DNA of 64,000 nt, taken from positions 1 to 64,000 of the forward strand of contig DASXFE010000040.1 in the NCBI GenBank assembly GCA_036489765.1, written 5' to 3'. The translations under genes and the position numbers were made by a program. Below, piece by piece: positions 60,701 to 64,000 of this stretch (the stretch's first letter is position 1; the number at the start of each line of letters is the position of its first letter). This DNA comes from DATARH01 sp036489765 (GTDB taxonomy: Bacteria; Pseudomonadota; Alphaproteobacteria; ATCC43930; CGMCC-115725). The notes beneath the pieces are model-generated. The model was not told where the DNA came from. It made no database searches and saw only the letters and a list, made by a program, of their open reading frames with translations.

Positions 60701-60940
60701 ACCCCGCGCCAGCCTGCGCGCGGCGACAGCTTTATGAGGGCGACCCCTGGCGTGTTCCAGGCCTATGTCGAGGAAAAACTCGAGCAGGCGTGTCAGTTCC
60801 TGGTCGGTGAAGAACGGCTGCTCTTCGTCAACGCGTGGAATGAATGGGCGGAAGGGGCGCACCTGGAGCCCGATCGCAAATTCGGTCACCAATGGCTCGA
60901 AGCCATCCGCAGCGCCCTGCTGACCAAATCGCTGATGTAG
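57719..60940 (+). CDS. GT2 glycosyltransferase fused to a WbsX (GH99-like) domain
   Basis: A 1073-residue multidomain protein. Residues 1-100 contain a small beta domain (GWFLGGWASG). About 200-400 hold helical modules of the type DPVFYFEIYPELRAQ/LHYIFTGCGEGRYPHPLID. About 470-700 is a GT2 domain with VSILIPAYNESRHTAECLQA, LLLLNNDAQLMPGALDAM and FAPAYCEDVDLCLQLL. About 720-1065 is a WbsX-type domain beginning VIAFYLPQYHATPENDYYWG and QGFTEWTNV, with CWANENWTRHWDGG and NAWNEWAEGAHLEPD. Such fusions are typical of O-antigen or capsule assembly. No signal peptide is visible, so it is probably cytoplasmic at the membrane. Confidence 0.9.
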   Translation: MRQVDGHIDFYGYHDGAHGWFLGGWASGWSTSDWPVATAAYFSNGEVHGDDYLATLYPRADLGGRGSGFVLFVRGEETLADFQRLAISWNDQAVEIIPSPPPSRLRGRALLAAILPPLHSRDAAPDPQPMLRLAAAEHGATAQPGRGQSQTVGSAPLIERAQRLLQAVFATPFVDDALCRQNLGIGKGNIEAAILYMQLPPLARPKISHFFDPVFYFEIYPELRAQGEPFDPLLHYIFTGCGEGRYPHPLIDIDYMKSVDGFLLSSEPTISEISDVLRKDLVDPSPYFSIEAYREQVAGVSIEGGCLHHYLSQGYLRDLRPNALLDPAWYYRQLDGVYDYWSGLRHFIRLGDGEGRAPSPEFDSKRYLIDHPDVAAAGTPALWHYLTRGWEEHRRHRALAVPPSGDDRRAEETRADAGDAFASYKRMRERLADIRQTQKDSVSVGPCTIEECPDVAAAVASIEFPAPGSEAPTVSILIPAYNESRHTAECLQAIANSGSKTGYEVILADDASPEEAVRLFSRISNITVIRHPQNLGFLRNCNAALGACRGKYLLLLNNDAQLMPGALDAMVKVLEEDPEVAAVGPKILYPNGRLQEAGCAVNRDGVSTMVGLFGDPDEPAFNYDRDVHYCSGAALLVRRSAIGDELFDETFAPAYCEDVDLCLQLLSAGWRVVYCHAATVVHHLSVSMNQQSVMRRLQRVAKNQHKLTQKWTEFLAGLNSARVIAFYLPQYHATPENDYYWGQGFTEWTNVTKATPAYSGHYQPHLPSDLGFYDLRLKETFVRQAELARRYGIAGFCVYYYNFGDRRALDQAFEAALADPSVDFPFCVCWANENWTRHWDGGSREIIFEQKYDETTLRAIVEDVVRYAGDPRYIRVNGKPLFLVYRPTLIPDPQAFAHSCRGAFRDAGFPGVQLVYVESMEIAKEGLPPSEIGFDASVEFPPHGQAIRYDEKIDIFREGFEGQVYDYEATVLASLTQPRPGYTRYPTVFPNWDNTPRQPARGDSFMRATPGVFQAYVEEKLEQACQFLVGEERLLFVNAWNEWAEGAHLEPDRKFGHQWLEAIRSALLTKSLM

Positions 60941-60972
60941 ACGGCGGCCCGCACCGCAAGTCAGGAACGAAG

Positions 60973-62196
60973 ATGAGTGTCACAATGCGCGCCGCCCCGG
61001 TGACCCTTGTCGGACATCCGTACGCGACCGTGGGGATGGGCGAACAGCTACGGTCTCATATCGCCGCCTGCAAGAGCGTCCATCTCGAACATGGCGTGGT
61101 CGATATCTTCCGGCACTCGGCCCGGGCCGACCCGGATCACCGCCGCCTGGTCGACGCGATCGAAACCGACGAGCCCCCCGGGGGAATCCGTATTTTTCAC
61201 ATCAACGGCGACGAGGTCAAACCCGTCCTGGAGGCGTTCGCCGCGCGGAAGGGCAAGTTTGCCGACGGGTACAACATCATCGTCCCGGCCTGGGAGTTGC
61301 CGCAGTATCCCGCCGTATGGGCCGAGCAGCTGAAGAAATTCGACGAGGTGTGGGCGCTATCCCATTTTCTGTCCAACAGCCTGGCGGATGCCGGGATCGC
61401 CAGCACTTACGTCGGCCAGGCCGTCGAAGTCCCTACCGGATATTTTCTGCCGCGCAGGTACTTCGGCCTGAGGGAATCGGCGTTTGTCATCCTGCATTTT
61501 CTCGATCTGTCGTCCTACGCGACGCGGAAGAACCCGGAGGCGGTCCTGCGGCTGTTCGAGGCCCTTCGCAAGCGGCACGAATTTGCCGATATCCAACTGG
61601 TTCTGAAGGCGAAGAGAGGCGACGGGGACGCTGCCGACTGGCTGGATCCGTTCCGCGAGCGGCTGCCGGGAGCGGTGTTCCTGTCGCAGCCGATGAGCTC
61701 GCTCGAGACGCGCAGCCTCGTCAATTGCTGCGACTGCTTTGCATCGCTGCACCGCGCCGAGGGCTTTGGCCGCGGCACCGGCGAGGCGATGTACCTCGGA
61801 CGACTGGCGCTGGCGACCGGCTGGTCCGGCAATCTCGACTATATGACGGCCGACAATTCCCTTCTCGTCGACTATCGACTCGTGCCGGTCGGCGCCGAGC
61901 AGTACCCGCATGGCGAGGGCCAAAGCTGGGCCGAGCCGAACCTCGCCCATGCGTTCGAGCTCCTGAACCGCGTCATCTCCGACCGCCCAAGCGCAGCGGA
62001 GCTCGCCCGGCGCGGGCGGCGCGACATCAGACTGGGGTACAGCTTCCGGGCGGTCGGCCTGAGGATCCTCGACCGGATCGGCGAGATCGAGGCCGGCTTC
62101 AACCTAGCCCGCGAGCCGCGGGAAACCGCGAATGACGCCGACGCGGTGGGCACGCCGCCGCCGCAGGGACCATCTGCGGCAACCACAGACGGGTGA
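60973..62196 (+). CDS. GT4-type glycosyltransferase
   Basis: A 407-residue glycosyltransferase with a GT-B fold. The start ATG 60973 gives MSVTMRAAPVTLVGHPYATV with the GMGE loop (GVGMGEQLR-like VGMGEQLRSH). The donor-binding C-terminal half has FLDLSSYATRKNPEAVLRLF, VFLSQPMSSLETRSLVNCCD and ASLHRAEGFGRGTGEAMYLG (E-G-F-G-x7-E), the GT4 signature. The N-terminal half has NIIVPAWELPQYPAVWAEQL. It lies 32 bp downstream of the GT2-WbsX gene, so both belong to one operon. Confidence 0.88.
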   Translation: MSVTMRAAPVTLVGHPYATVGMGEQLRSHIAACKSVHLEHGVVDIFRHSARADPDHRRLVDAIETDEPPGGIRIFHINGDEVKPVLEAFAARKGKFADGYNIIVPAWELPQYPAVWAEQLKKFDEVWALSHFLSNSLADAGIASTYVGQAVEVPTGYFLPRRYFGLRESAFVILHFLDLSSYATRKNPEAVLRLFEALRKRHEFADIQLVLKAKRGDGDAADWLDPFRERLPGAVFLSQPMSSLETRSLVNCCDCFASLHRAEGFGRGTGEAMYLGRLALATGWSGNLDYMTADNSLLVDYRLVPVGAEQYPHGEGQSWAEPNLAHAFELLNRVISDRPSAAELARRGRRDIRLGYSFRAVGLRILDRIGEIEAGFNLAREPRETANDADAVGTPPPQGPSAATTDG

Positions 62197-62224
62197 GGCG
62201 CCGCCGGGTCGGCCTGGCCGGACG

Positions 62225-64000
62225 TTATGCGCGCCGAATGTCGAGCGCCAGCAAGCGGTTACAGATATCGTAGACGGAGGCCGGCTTCAGCTCGGTGAGG
62301 CAGGCGAGACCGCGCCAGCATTGCGCCGCGTCCGACAGGTAGCACGGACTGCAGATCATGTCGCGCCGGATCGCCACGGCATAAGGCCCGCTGGGCCCCC
62401 ATTCGCGCGCATCGACGGTGCCGGCGTGTACCCCGACGGTCGCGATGCCGAGGCCGGCGGCGATGTGCTTGGGGCCGCTGTCATTGCCGACGAACAGGGC
62501 CGCGGTCGCCAGGAAATCGGGGAGCTCGGCAAGGCCGAGGTCGCCGATCAGCGAGCGCACCAGCGCCGGCCGCTCCAGTTTCGCCATGATCTGCTCGGCG
62601 ACCGGTGCCTCGTCCTGGCTGCCGATCAAGGCGATGTCGACATCGTGGGTCGCGAGGAGCTGATCGATCAGCGTCGCAAAATGTTCTGCCGGCCATTGCT
62701 TGATGGCGGTACCGGCGCCGGGATGGACGACGACGAGGCGGCCTGCTCTCTGATGCGGTTTTGCCGTTCCGGCCGGGGCGTGCGCGCGCAGCGTCGCCTC
62801 GTTCGGCTCGGCGGCGGTGGCGATCGCATCGACGAGGCCCAGCAGATCGTCACTGACATGCGAGCGCTTGCGCAGCCGCGCCGGGTCGCCCTCCCAATCC
62901 TTGACGACGTCCAGCCACGGGAACTGGCGATCGTGATCGAACCCAGCAAGCCAGCGCGCGCCGGCGAGCTGCAGGATCGGCCGCGTCTCCGGCCATTTGC
63001 GGAAATCAACGGCGAGATCGAAGCGAAACGGTTCGAGCCGCTGGCGCAGGTCGGCGAATTCCTCCTCCGTCAGCACGCGCTGGCCGAGACCGGAGCGGCT
63101 GTGGAAAAACTCGAATTCGATCAGCTCGACGATTTCCGGCACAAAGCCGGTAAAGGCGCCCGTCCCCGGTGCGGCGAGCAGGTGGAGGCGGGCTCGCGGA
63201 AAGTTGCGCTGCAACCGCCGCAGCGCCGGAATCGCGGTGATGAAGTCGCCGATATGGTCGAGTTTGACCACCAGGATGTTGCGGATCGATGCGCGGTCGA
63301 ACATCGGCCGCAGCGCATAGACCAGCTCCACCGGCTCCGGCTCGTCGACGTAATAATCCTGGTCGCGGCTCAGATACGGGTGGTGAAACGGATCGCCGGC
63401 ATCGAGGCGGCGGCGCCAGCGGGCGGCAAAGGCCGCGGTGTCGAAGTCCTCTCCGAGCCGATGGCGGCTGGCTTCCTCATGGTGGATCAGCGTGGCATGC
63501 GGCGTGTACACGACGAGCTTGCCGCGTTCCCCGCTGCGCAGGCAGAAATCGACATCGTTGTTGATGATCGTGTGCTTCTCGTCGAAGCCGCCCATCGCGT
63601 CGAACTCTGCGCGGCGCACCATCATGCAGGCGCCGGTGACCATCGTGACGTTGCGCTCGCTCTGCGCCAGCCCGAAATAGCCGGGGTCGGCCTCCGCCGC
63701 GAAACGAAACGCGTGGCGACCGCCCTGCGGCGTCCAGAACATGCCTGCGTGCTGAACCTTGCGGTCGGGGTAGAGGAGCCGGGCGCCGACGACGCCGACC
63801 TCCGGCCGCTGCGCATGCTCGACCAGCGCGGTGAGCCAACCCGGCTCGATGATCTCGATGTCGTCGTTGAGGAAGAGGAGATACTGGCCGCGGGCCTTCT
63901 TGGCGGCGAGGTTGTTGAAGCGCGACCAATTGAACGGCCGCTTTGCGGTGACCACCGTGTCGGCGTTCTCGCGCAGCCACGCCTTTGCCTCCGGATCCGA
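62225..64000 (-). CDS. GT2-GT9 fusion glycosyltransferase (5' end outside window)
   Basis: At least 591 residues; the frame is open to the window edge. The visible N-terminal part is the second half of a GT2 domain: FNNLAAKKARGQYLLFLNDD (D-D donor site), GFDEKHTIINNDVDFCLRSG and a His-rich end. From about residue 235 there is a GT9 (heptosyltransferase-like) domain: LVVKLDHIGDFITAIPALRR, VVVHPGAGTAIKQWPAEHFA and FVGNDSGPKHIAAGLGIATV. The C-terminus has a Cys cluster (CSPCYLSDAAQCWRGLACL). Transfer of sugars in LPS- or capsule-type assembly is inferred. It is convergent with the GT4 gene. Confidence 0.9.
   Translation of the reverse strand, partial: SDPEAKAWLRENADTVVTAKRPFNWSRFNNLAAKKARGQYLLFLNDDIEIIEPGWLTALVEHAQRPEVGVVGARLLYPDRKVQHAGMFWTPQGGRHAFRFAAEADPGYFGLAQSERNVTMVTGACMMVRRAEFDAMGGFDEKHTIINNDVDFCLRSGERGKLVVYTPHATLIHHEEASRHRLGEDFDTAAFAARWRRRLDAGDPFHHPYLSRDQDYYVDEPEPVELVYALRPMFDRASIRNILVVKLDHIGDFITAIPALRRLQRNFPRARLHLLAAPGTGAFTGFVPEIVELIEFEFFHSRSGLGQRVLTEEEFADLRQRLEPFRFDLAVDFRKWPETRPILQLAGARWLAGFDHDRQFPWLDVVKDWEGDPARLRKRSHVSDDLLGLVDAIATAAEPNEATLRAHAPAGTAKPHQRAGRLVVVHPGAGTAIKQWPAEHFATLIDQLLATHDVDIALIGSQDEAPVAEQIMAKLERPALVRSLIGDLGLAELPDFLATAALFVGNDSGPKHIAAGLGIATVGVHAGTVDAREWGPSGPYAVAIRRDMICSPCYLSDAAQCWRGLACLTELKPASVYDICNRLLALDIRRA

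Noticed and set aside
1..64000. rRNA, tRNA, insertion sequences or prophage genes
   Set aside because: I read the intergenic regions for tRNA-like cloverleaf ends and for transposase or phage motifs and saw none that I could support; a tRNAscan/ISfinder run would be decisive.

Overview
The window is GC-rich, densely packed bacterial DNA with many ATGA/GTGA start-stop overlaps. Gene content points to an alphaproteobacterium, probably of the Rhodospirillales type: adjacent clpS-clpA, a PrkA/DUF444/SpoVR operon, two peptidases/transferases typical of that class, and many TauD-type dioxygenases, CoA transferases, acyl-CoA-dehydrogenase-like flavoproteins and type I secreted repeat proteins. The assignment is inference; no rRNA or tRNA gene was seen to confirm it.

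Layout. 1-3445: end of prkA, then the DUF444 and SpoVR genes, a stress-response kinase module. 3605-8382: tsaD-gpsA, then clpS-clpA. 8396-9030: an MntA/HepT toxin-antitoxin pair whose hepT carries two compensating frameshifts. 9066-16503: acetyltransferase/RidA pair, an exported protein, two TauD/TfdA dioxygenases, a dienelactone hydrolase, an acetyltransferase remnant and a ThDP enzyme. 16550-20792: a fluoroacetate-dehalogenase-like hydrolase, then thrC, an M16 peptidase and a GNAT enzyme in one operon. 21026-24823: a redox-flavoured stretch with YqgE, a peroxiredoxin, a second, apparently exported YqgE paralogue and a two-gene unit ending in a selenoprotein. 24862-31728: a collapsed parDE remnant, CoA transferase, MaoC, Rieske protein, HAD hydrolase, TenA, a CmcJ/NvfI-type oxidoreductase and a tandem DUF427 protein. 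31789-38610: cupin remnant, GMC oxidoreductase, DUF4189 protein, class III aminotransferase, an exported protein, a HAD phosphatase and glpD. 38552-42411: a four-gene osmoprotectant-type ABC importer. 42512-46602: two tandem paralogous flavoproteins and a Baeyer-Villiger-type monooxygenase. 47139-53064: E1 alpha and beta of a 2-oxo acid/acetoin dehydrogenase flanked by two related repeat-rich secreted proteins. 53723-64000: a surface-polysaccharide block with a pyruvyl-transferase-like protein, a GT14-like protein, a GT2-WbsX fusion, a GT4 and a GT2-GT9 fusion.

The most notable feature is at 24278-24823. An in-frame TGA at 24572-24574 lies in the context D-U-G-S-C-T-S-C-C and is followed at the expected distance by a hairpin that fits a bacterial SECIS element. 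The two halves would normally be called as a truncated gene plus a stray ORF, but read together they form one UGSC-type selenoprotein of 181 residues. Its active-site motif resembles that of the glycine/proline reductase selenoproteins GrdB/PrdB. It is probably co-transcribed with a 364-residue protein of unknown function.

The window also shows many small scars (truncated acetyltransferase, cupin, parD/parE, DUF2442 and polysaccharide-module fragments) and several dispersed palindromic repeat families, one of which forms the apparent start region of an ABC permease gene.
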